Below are positions 52,796 to 64,000 of a stretch of 64,000 nucleotides of DNA, in pieces. The stretch is from Paraconiothyrium sp. Pb-2020 (taxonomy: Eukaryota > Ascomycota > Dothideomycetes > Pleosporales > Didymosphaeriaceae): the NCBI GenBank assembly GCA_022419385.1, contig JAJUBI010000008.1:1488001-1552000 (forward strand), written 5' to 3'. Every line of letters begins with the position of its first letter. Position 1 is the first letter of the stretch. The position numbers and the translations under genes are program-made. The notes below the pieces were generated by a model. It saw only the letters and a program-made list of their open reading frames with translations, did not search any database and was not told the DNA's origin.

Positions 52796-55700
52796 ATGAG
52801 TGCTGTCGAGCTGGAGCATCCTCTTCCAGTAGAGGAAGAGCAACCTCAGTACATCGATGTCAAAGAAGGCCACATTCTCGTCCAATCTGTTCCTGACGAT
52901 ACAACACCTGCAGCTACGCCAGGTCGAAAGTTTGAGAAAGGAGCCAATATGACTAGTAACATTGATTTGCTATACGAAAGGACTGACGAGAAGGCAAAAA
53001 GACTGGCAGCGATGTTGAGCCTCGAAGAACAAGTGCGTATTGCCTCTTTCGTCAGGTCCGTGGAGCTTTGACCCCACCGCATCCGCCTCCGAACACGTGT
53101 TAGGTGATCATTTAGATTGCTGTATGCAAGTTTATTTTTACGGCACACGGCAGGGGGTCGTCGTCTGGGAATCGATCTAGGACTGTTGAGAGTTCGCCAT
53201 GCTGGAGAACCACATTGGCCGATTTGCATGTACAATGCTTGACAGAACCGTTTATAGTCACAACATATTATCGTTCAAACTCTAACACGCCAACATAGAT
53301 ATCGCTACTGGCTGGGGCCGACTTTTGGCGGTCAATGCCAATCCCCAGCAAAGATATACCTTCGATCAAAACGACTGATGGTCCAAATGGCGCGAGGGGA
53401 GAGTTCTTCACGAATGGCACGCCTGTGAGCAATTCCTTTCTTAACATCAGTTTCGAGTTGCTAACGGTTTCAGGCAGCTTTATTTCCTTGCGGAATCTCC
53501 ATGGCCTCAACGTGGAATCTGGATTTAATCGAAGAAATAGGTCGGCATTTGGGAGACGAAACCAAGGCACGGGGCGCGAATGTTCTGCTCGCGCCCACAG
53601 TGTGCATGCATCGATCGCCGTTGGGTGGACGCAACTTTGTATGTGCAGAATTAGTTCAACATCAACGCGGCATGCGTTCTCTTCCTTTTCCTCACATACC
53701 TTGAAGCCGCTCCCTGGAGTTTGTGTTTACTGACAATCTATGAAATATAGGAATCTTTCTCAGAGGATCCTTTCCTCACCGGAAAAATGGCTGCCTCCTA
53801 CATTCGTGGGCTACAGAGCAAGAGAATTGCTGCAACAATCAAGCACTTCGTAGGCAATGAGCAAGAGACGGAGCGCAAGGCATACGATGCTGTGATTGCA
53901 GAACGGCCTCTAAGAGAGATCTACCTCAAGCCGTTCGAAATTGCGGTAAGAGAGGCTTCGCCGTGGGCACTAATGACTTCATACAATGTGGTCAATGGAG
54001 TGCATGCCGATGAGAACGCCCACACACTCAAGGATATATTGCGCGGGGAGTGGGGATGGAACGGTGCTGTCATCTCCGACTGGACTGGAACTTATGCTAC
54101 TGCACCATCGATACGAGCTGGAGTAGACATTGAAATGCCTGGCCCTACCAAATGGAGGAAATTGGAGCAGGTGGAGAAGGCGTTGGCGAAGGGTGAGGTT
54201 ACAAGAGAAGAAATTGAGAGGGCGGCTGGAAACGTGCTCTACCTTGTAGACCGGACAAAGGGGTTAGACGATCATTCGCCAGAGTCCGGGGAAAAGTCGA
54301 CTGATAACGTGCAAACGCGGAGACTGATCCTTCAAGCGGGTATCGAAGGATTGACTCTGCTCAAGAACGAAGGCGACGTGCTTCCTATCAAAGATTCAAA
54401 GAAAATCGCATTGATCGGACCAAATGTCAAAAGAGCTATCGCTAATGGAGGAGGCAGTGCAGGCTTGAACCCCTACTATAAGGTCAGCCCGTGGGACGGC
54501 CTCCGGGACCGGTTTGATGGAGAGGTCGTTTATGCGCAAGGATGCGATAGCTCGAAGTGGTTACCGCTGGCCGCGCCCTACTGCACGACATCAGACGGGC
54601 AGCAAGGCGTTCAACTAGAGTATTTCCACGGCGACAAGTTTGAGGCTGCGCCGGCGGTTGTTCAGCACAAGGTAAACACTGATCTCTGGCTCTGGGATTC
54701 AGCACCAAAAACGGTTCTACCTGCGTACTCTTTCAAGGTCAAAGCTACCGTCACGCCCAAGTCGACCGGGAACCATACCTTCAGCTTCGCGTCCGTGGGA
54801 CCCGGCAAGCTCTTTTTGGATGGTGAAATCCTTATCGACAACTGGGATTGGAAAGAGGACGGTGAGGCCATGTTCTCTGCTTCAGAGGACAAGTTGCGAT
54901 CAATACAACTCGAGGAGGGTAGGCCATACGAACTGCTCGTCGAGAGCACCAACGAAGTTCGACCCGCATCAAAAGCGTCAATCATCGGCCGCCAACACGA
55001 TTACGGGGGTTGCCGTATCGGTTACCAGGAAGAGGACAAGGTTGACCGCTTACAAGAAGCCACCGAAATTGCTCGCGATGCAGACGTAGCCGTGGTAGTC
55101 GTGGGACTCGATGCCGAATGGGAGTCAGAGGGTTATGACAGGGACAGTATGGACCTGCCAAAGGAGGGATCACAAGACCGACTGATCGAAGCCGTCCTCG
55201 ACGCCAATCCGCGCACTATAGTGGTTAATCAATCTGGCACACCAGTCACAATGCCATGGGCGAACCGCGCCCCGGCAATCTTACAAGCATGGTACCAAGG
55301 GCAAGAAGCAGGCCATGCCCTAGCAGATGTGCTTCTCGGGAACGCAAGTCCAAGTGGAAAACTACCGACAACTTTCCCCTTACGCCTTGAAGATAACCCA
55401 TCATACCACAACTGGCCTGGCGAGAACTTGAAGACGGTGTATGGAGAGGGCATATACATCGGCTACAGACATTACGAGCGTACTAAGATCGCGCCTCTCT
55501 TCCCTTTCGGCCATGGGCTCACTTACACGACCTTCGCGTACGGTACACTAGCTCTCAGCTCCTCGATCCTGACCACCTCTTCGTCCATTACGATCGTTCT
55601 GCCGGTGACAAACACCGGCTCCGTCGCCGCCTCGGAAATCGTTCAAGCCTATGTTAAAGACGTGAAGTCCCGGTTGCCGCGGCCGGAGAAGGAGCTCCAG

Positions 55701-55970
55701 GCGTTCGCCAAGGTATTCCTTCAGCCGGGCGAGACGAAAGAAATCAGCCTGAAGATAGATAAGTATTCAGTGGGGTACTTTGATACCAGTCTGGGAGAGA
55801 AGGGGTCGTGGATTGCGGAAGAAGGAACATTTGAGGTGCTAATTGGAGCGAGCAGTGTGGATATTAGGTACGTGTCTCGTGAAATGTGGAATGACCGTGC
55901 ATTGGCTAACGATTTTTCCAGAGCAAAGGGAGTGTTTGAGGTTGAAGAGAGCTTCACATGGCTGTTCTAG
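52796..55970 (+). CDS. GH3 beta-glucosidase with PA14 domain, no signal peptide
   Basis: Exons 52796-53032, 53299-53424, 53474-53638, 53751-55867 and 55922-55970 give 897 residues. It hydrolyses terminal beta-glucosides. The GH3 N domain begins near 70 (M-L-S-L-E-E-Q-I-S-L-L-A-G-A-D-F-W across intron 1), with T-D-G-P-N-G-A-R-G near 105, K-H-F-V-G-N-E-Q near 207 and the nucleophile Asp286 in V-I-S-D-W. A GH3 C domain follows, interrupted by a PA14 module near 463-600 (Q-L-E-Y-F-H-G-D...F-L-D-G-E), and it ends with a Fn3-like domain (V-T-N-T-G-S-V-A-A-S-E). The N terminus (M-S-A-V-E-L-E-H-P) has no signal peptide, so the enzyme is probably cytosolic. Without the last intron 18 extra residues would split the conserved D-I-R-A-K-G-V-F-E-V. 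Confidence 0.92.
55868..55921 (+). other. Stopless 54-nt intron in the GH3 gene
   Basis: GTACGT donor, GCTAAC branch site, T-rich tract, CCAG acceptor; length a multiple of 3 and no stop. Splicing restores the usual GH3 C-terminal strand, so this is an intron rather than coding sequence. Confidence 0.85.
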
Positions 55971-56643
55971 ATGTTAGGTAAATTGTGATCGCATGGTGAC
56001 AGTCATCCCAATAAAAGGGTCAGTTGGCAAGTTCTGCGACAGACCTAATGAGCCATGATTGATATTACTCAATCCAGTTGTTGATATCTTTGACACACAT
56101 ATGGCATGGTAGCATCGTGCTGTAGTTCATGTGCGTAGAGGTACTCAGGAGCGGTAGGGCGAAGTACGAGATCGCTGTGACAAGTGTCGCCCCACCTGCA
56201 CATACAGGCGCTAAGCCACTTTGGATCCGGATTATCTCTCACCCCGAGGATAGCTGGGGCGGCGCTTTTGCTAACGCTCCTACAACCTTGACCTCATTGC
56301 CATCACCGCCTCTTCAAGATACTCCAGGGCGCACGGCTTCAGCTTAGTCGCGCGTCTTTGCCTCTCCCCTTTTCGGCTCTTTTGGCGCACTCCGCGCCTG
56401 AAGGCGGGCACAGTGGCTATCAGCTGCTTCGGTCGCTCCTAATCACCAGTTGACCCTGGGCCCACCAGAGCTACCCTTTTCCGACAATCGGAATCTCACC
56501 TCACAGTCGGCAACACCACACGTCCTTCTCGAAGCCCTACATGAGCTGTTTCCATAGGCGATACCAACCTTCGATCCACCAACGCGTCTTCCCACCTCTT
56601 GACGCCGCTACCCTTAAAGCCGGCAACCAACTATAACGCCGAG
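55971..56643. other. Intergenic, 673 bp
   Basis: The 3' flank of the GH3 gene and promoter/leader of SIN3, C/T-rich near 56340-56440. Nothing else supported. Confidence 0.5.
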
Positions 56644-59600
56644 ATGAATCCAGCGCATCGCGACGGGTGGCCGCCGACGCAGGCATCGGCGTCAGGACCC
56701 GGGAAACAACAAACAGAGCAAGGCCAGGCCCAGCCGCAGCGGCCATTGGGCTCATTTGGGTGCGTACTCCTCATAATCCACATGCTGGCTCGCTGTCGCA
56801 GCTCATGATGGACGGTGCCACGTTCAACCCGTTTGCAATTCACAATCTATTGGAGGTTTACTGACTATGTGTGATATTAAAGTCCCGCAAATGCGACCCA
56901 ACAGCCTCAATCCCACACATCGCCGGCACAAGGCCCCGCGCCTGTGCTCCCTCCTCCTTCAGGTACGTAGCTAATGGCAACGGATGCTGTCTTTTCACAA
57001 CTAATAGTATTTCAGGAGGGCCCTTCTACCCGTCCAACAGCGCTCAGCAACACAACCAGAGCCTTCCCGGCTTGGCTGGTCTCACTGGACAGCCGCCACA
57101 AGTGTCTCCGCACATGACCACACAGCGTCCGCCGTCCTCGGAGTCAGCGCCGACTGTAACGAATACTCAAGCAGGCCCTCAGGGACCACCCTATTCGTTG
57201 CCAGGTCTCTCGCAGACTTTGCAACAGCCACATGGGCCAGCACCCAACCAGGCGAACGCGGATCGTGAGCGAGAACTTCGCGAGCGCGAGACGAGGGAGC
57301 GGGAAATGATGGAATCCCATGCCGCTCATCAACACGCAGCGCAGCAAGAGGAACTTGTCAAGCGAGAAGCTGACCAGCGGGATCGCGAAGTTCGCGAGCG
57401 GCAACAACAAGAGCAGGCGACACACGAAAACCACTCTGCGCCCATCCAAATACATCAGCCTGTGGCAGTGGCGCCTTCGACTCGGACAGTTCACGGTCCG
57501 AATGGACTCTTGGGTCAATCAGGCCCTCTGGGTGGACCAGCGATGCCCGCTCAGAACGCTCCAAACAACATCTTTGGAGGCGCTGTCCAAGCTGTCCAGC
57601 AAGGCGATACCACTCCGAGGATGCAGCACGCCGTCCAGCAGCCTCCGCCGCAGCCCTCAATGCTCATGCCATTCGCTGGCCCGCCAAGTGCTGCAGCAGC
57701 AATGGCGATGGGTCAAGGACAGCAGCCTATCCTGAACGATGCCCTCAGTTACCTTGACCAAGTGAAAGTCCAATTTGCGGATCATCCCGATGTGTACAAT
57801 AGGTTCTTGGACATCATGAAGGACTTCAAGAGCGGTGCGATTGACACTCCAGGTGTAATCGAGCGTGTATCGACGCTCTTTGCCGGCAACCCGAACCTTA
57901 TCCAGGGGTTCAACACATTTTTGCCTCCTGGTTACAAGATTGAATGCGGTACGAATGGCGATCCAAATGCTATTCGTGTTACCACACCAATGGGTACGAT
58001 GGTTTCGACCATGCCCGCTCCGCGCCCGCTCTCTCCGCCTCGAAATGCAGCTGTTAACGGTAATGCACCACCTGCCGACACTACTTTCTACGAAGGTCAA
58101 GGACGTTGGGCGCAGAACATTAGAGACTTACGTCCTCCCCAAGCTACAGAGGCACAGGATGCCGCTTTCTCTCCAAATACACGTAATTTGGGACAGGCGC
58201 TATTTGGCCCGCAACAAGGCCAAGCTGGACCGGCGCCCCATTCTCCGGAGGCTACAGCCCGTCCTCACCCAGATGCAGCTGCTACGGCTGCCACTCTCGT
58301 GCATCAGCAGGAGCAACGTGGTGTGTCCCAGTTGCAAAACGCTGTCTCCGCGGCTGCTGGACGTTCGATCCTGTCCCCCAGCGGCGACATCTCGACGCCA
58401 TTGGCGGGGCAAACTCTGAATGGTGTCGCCCAAGTCGCCCAAGGAGGTGTTGGTGCTGAGAAGCGTGGTCCGGTCGAATTCAATCACGCTATTAGCTACG
58501 TGAACAAAATCAAGGTGAGCTTTATGACCTTTACATCGTGTGTGTTTACCGACAAGCTTTCAGAATCGATTTGCGTCTCAGCCGGACATTTACAAACAGT
58601 TCCTCGAGATCCTCCAAACTTATCAGCGCGAGTCGAAGCCAATCCAGGATGTCTATGCGCAGGTTACTAATCTTTTTGGTGCCGCGCCGGATCTACTAGA
58701 AGATTTCAAGCAATTTCTGCCTGAATCAGCTGCTCAACATCGAGCCCAGCAAGCCGCACGCCACAATGAGGAAGCTGCCCTACTGAATAATTCGCGGGGA
58801 GATGCAGCGTACGGTCAAGCATCAAATCATCAGCAAACTCCTCGCGCGGATACTTCGCGTTTGCCACCCATGGGTAATTTTGCACCCACTCCCACAGCAA
58901 ACCGCGACAACAAGAGGAAGCGTGGTGAACGCCAAGGTGCTGGTGCCGCCACTGCAGCTGCGCCCACGCCCATGACACAAGACGTTCAGCAATCCGGCAT
59001 GCGTAGCACGTACGGGCAAGGAAATGCTAATAAGGTATGTTGTTTGTCCGTCCATTTTTCATCTATTCAAAATCTCCTTTTAAAAGCGTCATGCCCCATA
59101 CGATTGCACGGGCGTTCAAAATCCTCTCACCCGTTTTTTTTTCAACCCAGCGAACCTGCTGTTTCAAATATCAGCGGCCCTCCACACTTAGTCATCTCTT
59201 TGCTCTCTTTGCGCCCTGATGTCTACCCGCAAAACCCAATTATCGAAGCGGGACCAAACTTCTACTAGCGACTCGACTGACTCCAAAAAGCGTGCGAAAA
59301 CAGGACATGCGAAGCAGCCTGTTGTCGTGGATGCTACTCCACTGTCCCCTACACTGATTCCAGCACCGCCAGCGCCAATGCCTCCGACTACGACCTCGAA
59401 TCCCTCTCAGGAGGACCTGGCCTTCTTTGATCGAGTCAAGAAATTTATTGGCAACAAAAACACTATGAACGAGTTCCTGAAGCTCTGCAACCTTTTCTCT
59501 CAGGATTTGATCGACAAGAATTTACTCCTATATCGCGCCCAGTCATTCATTGGTGGCAATCAAGAGCTTTATGCATGGTTCAAGAAATTCCTCGGCGAGG

Positions 59601-61952
59601 AGGACGAACAATCATCGACGCACCCGAGAACTGTGAATTCTCGCGTGTCGCTGTCTAACTGCCGCAGCTTCGGGCCAAGTTACCGATTGCTACCTAAGCG
59701 GGAGCGCGAGCGGCTTTGCAGTGGCCGCGACGAGCTTTGTCGGTCTGTGTTGAACGATGAGTGGGCGTCGCACCCCACCTGGGCGTCTGAAGACTCTGGC
59801 TTTGTCGCCCATCGCAAGAACCAATTCGAAGAAGGACTTCATAGGATCGAAGAAGAACGTCACGACTACGACACAAACATCGAGGCGTGCAGCCGAACAA
59901 TTCAACAACTTGAACCGATTGCAGGCCAGCTTCTTACGATGAAGCCCGAAGACCGAGCCAATTTCGTCCTTCCTTCTGGTCTTGGCGGTCAGAGCGAGAC
60001 TATCTACAAGAAAGTCATTATGAAGATCTACGGCCGCGAACGAGGCGCCGAAGTCATTCGTGAGCTCTTCCAAATGCCCTGGAGCGTTGTCCCAGTTCTC
60101 CTTCATAGGCTGAAAGCAAAACTTGAGGACTGGAAGGCAGCTCAGCGGGAGTGGGAAAAGGTTTGGCGAGATCAGACACAGAAGATCTTTTGGAAGTCAC
60201 TTGACCACCAGAGCCTGACAGTCAAAGCAAACGACAAGCGTCAATTCCAGCCGAAGACGTTGCAGAACGAGATTCAGGTCCGATACGAGGAACAAAAACG
60301 CCTTCAAGAGATTCAAGAGATTCCTCAACCTGATTATCAGTTCAAATTCTCCTTCCCGGACGAGGACGTGCTGTACGACGTCGCACACCTCATTTTGACA
60401 TTCGCGGAAAATCTCCCGGGTGACTACTCAAAGGTCACTCCTTTCGTCAAAGAATTTGTGCCACTGTTCTTCGGCATCGACAGCGCGAAGTTTGAGCAAC
60501 ATGTTCGGGTTTTCGCACGTGAGTCTTCCACCAACGGGTCGGGTGAGGACACGCCAAGCGCCGACGAAGATGTCTCCCAGCGCGCACAGAAACATAAGAA
60601 GGGCGACTTGCGCCGCGATGTACTTGACCCTCGTGGCAAGTCACGCAAAGATAAAGAGGACAGCACCGCGTCTGTTAGTCGCGACAGCTCCCCTGGCGTG
60701 ACATCTGCGGGAGAAGAGGATGCGGCCGCGCAGAGTTCAAACTCGGCGAGTCGAGACGAGCGCCCCTCCATAACGTGGGTTTCTCATACTACTGAGCAAC
60801 TCGGCAACCGAGACCCTGATCCTGAGGAACCCTACCGTCGTAGCGAGTACAATATGTACGCGAATTCGTCGATATACAACTTCTTCCGCATGTTTGTTTT
60901 CCTCTATGAACGGCTCTTGAAGCTCAAGGAGAGGGAAGACGAAGTACGCCGGATCGTCGCTCGCGCCCAGATACCCAAGCCAGCGCATGAACTCAAAATG
61001 ATTGACAAGATGCCGTCGGACTTCTTCAAGGACACTTCCGAAGGCGCCAACTACTATCAGCAAGTGCTCGAAATGCTCCAAGATCAGATCGGCGGCGAGA
61101 TCGACATGGGCCAGATTGAAGAGACGCTCCGCCGATACTACCTGCAAGTCGGATGGCAGTTGTATTCCTTTGATAGATTGCTCGGTTCACTCGTTAGAGC
61201 ATGCGGCAATGTGGTCAACAACGACAGCAAAGACAAGAGCCTCGATATCTACAATCTGTTCAGAAAAGATCGGGTCAACGACACGACCACTCATAGCGCG
61301 GAGATCACCTACAGGAAGCAGGTCGAGAAGTATACCAAGGACGCCGACACTTATCGCATCGCCTTTGTGAGTTAATCTTTCCTGTAATTGTATCATTATT
61401 AACATGTGTTAGGACCCAAGTAAGATGGAGGCATACGTGCGACTCTTCAAGAAGGACGATCCCACGTTCGAGTTCAACCAGCTTGACAAGGTCCGGCGCT
61501 GGCGAGCTTATGTTGCATCTTACATGGCTGTCGAGCCAACCGAGACTCTCGAATTCAACAAGCTTCGGCATCCATACCTGAGCAAGCGCCTAGCGAAGAT
61601 TGAGGACGTGAACGAGGACGATCGCTTCGATACCCTTAAATCAGAAGACAAGATCACCGTCTCGATTATTCCAGAGACGTACACGATGAAGTTCATCGCA
61701 AGCGAGCCGCTCGGAACTGGAGGCGTCCAATATTTCGTCCAATCTGAAGAGATCCGTTCCGGTGTTGGTACAAAGGAGGACTACGAGGCGCTCGTTGAAT
61801 CTCACAAGGAGCGTGCTCAGGAGTTCTTTGTGCGGAACAATGAGTGGATGAAGAACCTCGACCGCGATGAGGTCGACAAGAACAAAGCCAAGTTCAGGAA
61901 GGATCTAGATGAGCCTCAGAAGACGGAGGACGTGGAGATGGCCGATTCTTAG
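56644..61952 (+). CDS. SIN3: SIN3 transcriptional corepressor
   Basis: Exons 56644-56759, 56883-56962, 57016-58514, 58564-59034, about 59192-61366 and 61413-61952, giving about 1626 residues (1607 if exon 5 starts at 59249). Sin3 is the scaffold of the Rpd3 histone deacetylase complex in the nucleus. Three paired amphipathic helix domains are visible: PAH1 near 306-370 (A-L-S-Y-L-D-Q-V-K-V-Q-F), PAH2 near 555-625 (A-I-S-Y-V-N-K-I-K-N-R-F, formed across intron 3) and PAH3 near 794-860 (F-F-D-R-V-K-K-F-I-G). The HDAC-interacting region follows (S-Y-R-L-L-P-K-R-E-R...N-D-E-W-A-S-H-P-T-W-A-S-E-D) and then the conserved Sin3 C-terminal part (Y-A-N-S-S-I-Y-N-F-F-R). The N terminus and inter-PAH linkers are Gln/Pro/Ala-rich. 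Exon 5's acceptor is the one uncertain junction. Confidence 0.93.
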
Positions 61953-63195
61953 ATGCGTGTACAATGTCCGGTGTACGAATTGGATCAGACCGATCAGCTT
62001 GGAGGGTCTTATTTGCGATAATTGATTTGGAGTTCATGTTACTGAAAGTTAGGTCTCTATACTGTATGCACAGCACCTGCGCATGGACTGGGTACGGCGC
62101 GCAGAGCATACACATGGGAATGGCTTGCGGGTTTCGGTCAAGGCTTGGTAGTGCTGCGCTCTTTTGATACACCCGACTTTTCTATATCCACTTACGCTGT
62201 TATATCTTTCCTTCGAAAATGAATGATCACGGGCAACGATCCTCCCAGCAAGCACATACTTTATTTTGGTAGCACTGTCTAATAACATCGTTCTGGGGTC
62301 TTTATCTAAGCACTATCTCGTAATAGAGCCCGTTCAGTGAGCGATCTACGACCTACGACTTGGCTCAATAAGGCAGCTCCGGTGTATGTGAAAAGACTAT
62401 TCAGTTTATAAATCTAATACTAGACTTTATAAGAGGCACTTACAGGTAACCTATACGCTAGAGCTAAGCCCTTAGCCTAACGGCCCACAGGAGGTTTTTC
62501 AGTCACGTGTTGGCTAAGCGGGCAATTGAAGATCATAGCGCGTTGGAAATGTCAGTTTTCATTGGCCGAGCCAACACGTGACTGAAAAACCTCCTCTGGG
62601 CTGAAGGTAATAAAGAGCTTAGTCTATACTAAGTTTAGTAATAGATAGGACGCCTTCTTAAAGCTACTATCCTACTCGTAGATTATAGAAAGAAGGACAC
62701 GTAAGAAAGCATGTAAGGGGTAAGGCAGGTAAGGAGCCTTCCTTATAAGAGGATTAAGTGTGTATGTTGATCATAGAGAGGATCCAGCGGAGCCGAAGTG
62801 TAACTTAGCACTGTTCCCGTACGATTCTGAAGTTAAAAAGTCATCCGACCGAGCCGAATCTATAGACCATTTACCTATAGCCGTAGTTTTGACTGAAAAG
62901 GCTCATAGTGTAGTACGCTGTAAATGGACCTGCTTTGGACCCTACCTCGTCTGTAAATCCAAGTTGTTCCGGGTCTCGCACGCTTTGATGTTTGGAGAGT
63001 TCACAAACACGTGAACGTATAGACCCCGCTGCCGTCATAAACGCCTGTTCCCCGCTCGCGAAGCTACCCCTCCAATATTTGGAAGCTCCGGCCCGACTCT
63101 CACCATTGACGCTCTTAATTGCGCAATTGGACTGCTATACAATTCTCTCGCCTCTGTAATCCCTCGCCTACCACACGTTCCTGTAATACCACACT
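61953..63195. other. Intergenic with TA-rich repeat remnant, 1.24 kb
   Basis: Bases about 62300-62770 differ sharply from the rest: rich in TpA, CTA and TAG, poor in CpA, with no usable frame, as expected of an old repeat altered by repeat-induced point mutation. An inverted-repeat element (62483-62601) is embedded. The rest holds the SIN3 3' flank and the leader of the thioredoxin-fold gene. Confidence 0.55.
62483..62601. mobile_element. Inverted-repeat element (MITE-like or palindrome), 119 bp
   Basis: The 33-bp arms 62483-62515 and 62569-62601 are complementary with one mismatch and enclose a 53-bp centre. Arms begin GCCCA and contain TCACGTGTTGG. No coding capacity. No clear target-site duplication beyond the arms, so classification as a miniature transposon is tentative; it could also be the tip of a larger palindrome. 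Confidence 0.55.
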
Positions 63196-63971
63196 ATGGC
63201 GCTGGCACCACGTTTTGCAGGCCAGAAGCTGGCTTCCAGCTCGATCCAACCTAAAGCTGTGCACACGCTAGAGCTGTGTGAGTCCTCCCTCAAGCCCGCA
63301 TTTGTGTCTCACTAACATGTATTAACAGACCTCGACTACGTCTGTCCCTTCAGCGCAAAGCTCTTTAAAACTGTCTACTCCTCTTCGCTTCGCGACACAC
63401 TGCTCAAGAAGTACGGCGACCGCGTTGTCACCGTCTTCCGCCAACAAATCCAGCCCTGGCATCCGTCTTCCACGCTCACACATGAAGCCGGGTACGCCGT
63501 GCTCAAACTCTCGCCCGACAAGTTCTACGAGTTCTCGGAGAAATTGTTTGAGCGACAGAAGGAGTTCTTTGATGTCAGTGTCGTGAACGAGACAAGGAAT
63601 AACACGTATAAGAGGTTGGCGAAGATTGCGGGAGAGGTCGGTGTGGATGAGGCGAAAGTGTTTGATTTGTTGAAGATTAGCGATGAGCCGGGGGAGGACG
63701 GGAGCTTGAATAGCGGGAACGGGGTTACAGACGCGGTGAAGTTGCAGGTTAAGGCGAATAGATTGGTAGGAGTGCATGTCACACCAGTAAGTCAATCGTC
63801 TCTCAATCTGGCCCTAGCAGCTTCGTGCTGCTCAACAGGTGTTGTGTGCAAATGCTTGAGATGCTAATACTCCGTTAGACGGTCGTGTTTGATGGTGTCG
63901 TGAACAACGACATCTCGAGTAGTTGGACGAAAGAGCAGTGGGAGGAGTGGCTGGAGAAGAATGTGGTGTGA
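63196..63971 (+). CDS. DsbA-like thioredoxin-fold protein
   Basis: Exons 63196-63277, 63329-63786 and 63879-63971 give 210 residues. The thioredoxin-fold start L-E-L-Y-L-D-Y-V-C-P-F-S is formed across intron 1; the active-site position reads C-P-F-S, a C-x-x-S rather than C-x-x-C, so a disulfide-exchange role is unlikely and a glutathione- or isomerase-like role more so. A helical middle (D-K-F-Y-E-F-S-E-K-L-F-E-R) is followed by V-G-V-H-V-T-P-T-V-V-F-D-G near 174, with the cis-Pro loop (V-T-P-T-V) typical of the fold and formed across intron 2. The C terminus is a Trp-rich helix (W-T-K-E-Q-W-E-E-W-L). No signal peptide. The family is common in filamentous fungi but poorly characterised. Confidence 0.85.
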
Positions 63972-64000
63972 CTGCCTTCGAACTCAGAGACGAAGCTCAA

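Noticed and set aside
56781..56866. Coding-looking segment (L-M-M-D-G-A-T-F-N-P-F) as an extra SIN3 exon
   Set aside because: Its frame does not fit the phase of exon 1 with the only acceptor available; direct splicing 56759 to 56883 closes the frame, so it is treated as intron.
62760..63014. 84-codon plus-strand frame next to the TA-rich block
   Set aside because: No domain and partly inside repeat-remnant sequence.

Overview
The window is nuclear DNA of a filamentous ascomycete (Pezizomycotina; a Dothideomycete is my best guess, by inference). Genes lie on both strands and are split by short introns, mostly 45-120 nt, with GTAAGT/GTACGT/GTGAGT donors, CTAAC/CTGAC branch sites and CAG/TAG acceptors. 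Reading frames close exactly across the proposed splices, which is the main support for the exon models. I saw no rRNA, tRNA, CRISPR array or intact transposon.

Layout. 0-9 kb: the 3' part of a PSO2/SNM1 DNA cross-link repair nuclease, two convergent genes for small secreted proteins (one repeat-rich, one GPI-anchored), a 2.5 kb stretch without a gene and one unrecognised gene. 9-24 kb: ERG28, a 3-dehydroshikimate dehydratase lying outside any visible quinate cluster, a PTC7-type phosphatase, a CBS-domain protein, a PWI/RS splicing factor (SRRM1-like), a Pro-Glu repeat protein, a small helical protein, a FAHD1-type hydrolase, a coiled-coil protein and a CUE-CCCH-Smr protein. 24-33 kb: TVP38, a CTR copper transporter, 3-hydroxyanthranilate dioxygenase with a presequence-like N terminus, ORC3 and a GPATCH11-like protein. 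33-47 kb: a DUF3712/LEA-like membrane protein, an unrecognised gene, an OPA3-like protein, a polo kinase, class I myosin and an FTA2-like kinase-fold protein. 47-52 kb: the most accessory-looking part, a protein with PD-(D/E)XK nuclease-like motifs followed head-to-tail by a HET-domain protein. 52-64 kb: a GH3 beta-glucosidase with a PA14 insert, the SIN3 corepressor, a TA-rich repeat remnant with an inverted-repeat element, and a DsbA-like thioredoxin-fold protein.

Most genes are unlinked housekeeping genes (DNA repair and replication, splicing, NAD synthesis, cell cycle, endocytosis, chromatin). The best candidate for something undescribed is 46-51 kb, where three fast-evolving fungal families sit together: a kinase-fold FTA2-like protein, a putative nuclear PD-(D/E)XK protein and a HET-domain protein. 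Whether they work together is untested inference. Three genes also carry stopless introns of length 3n (48, 51 and 54 nt), which are easily mis-annotated as coding.
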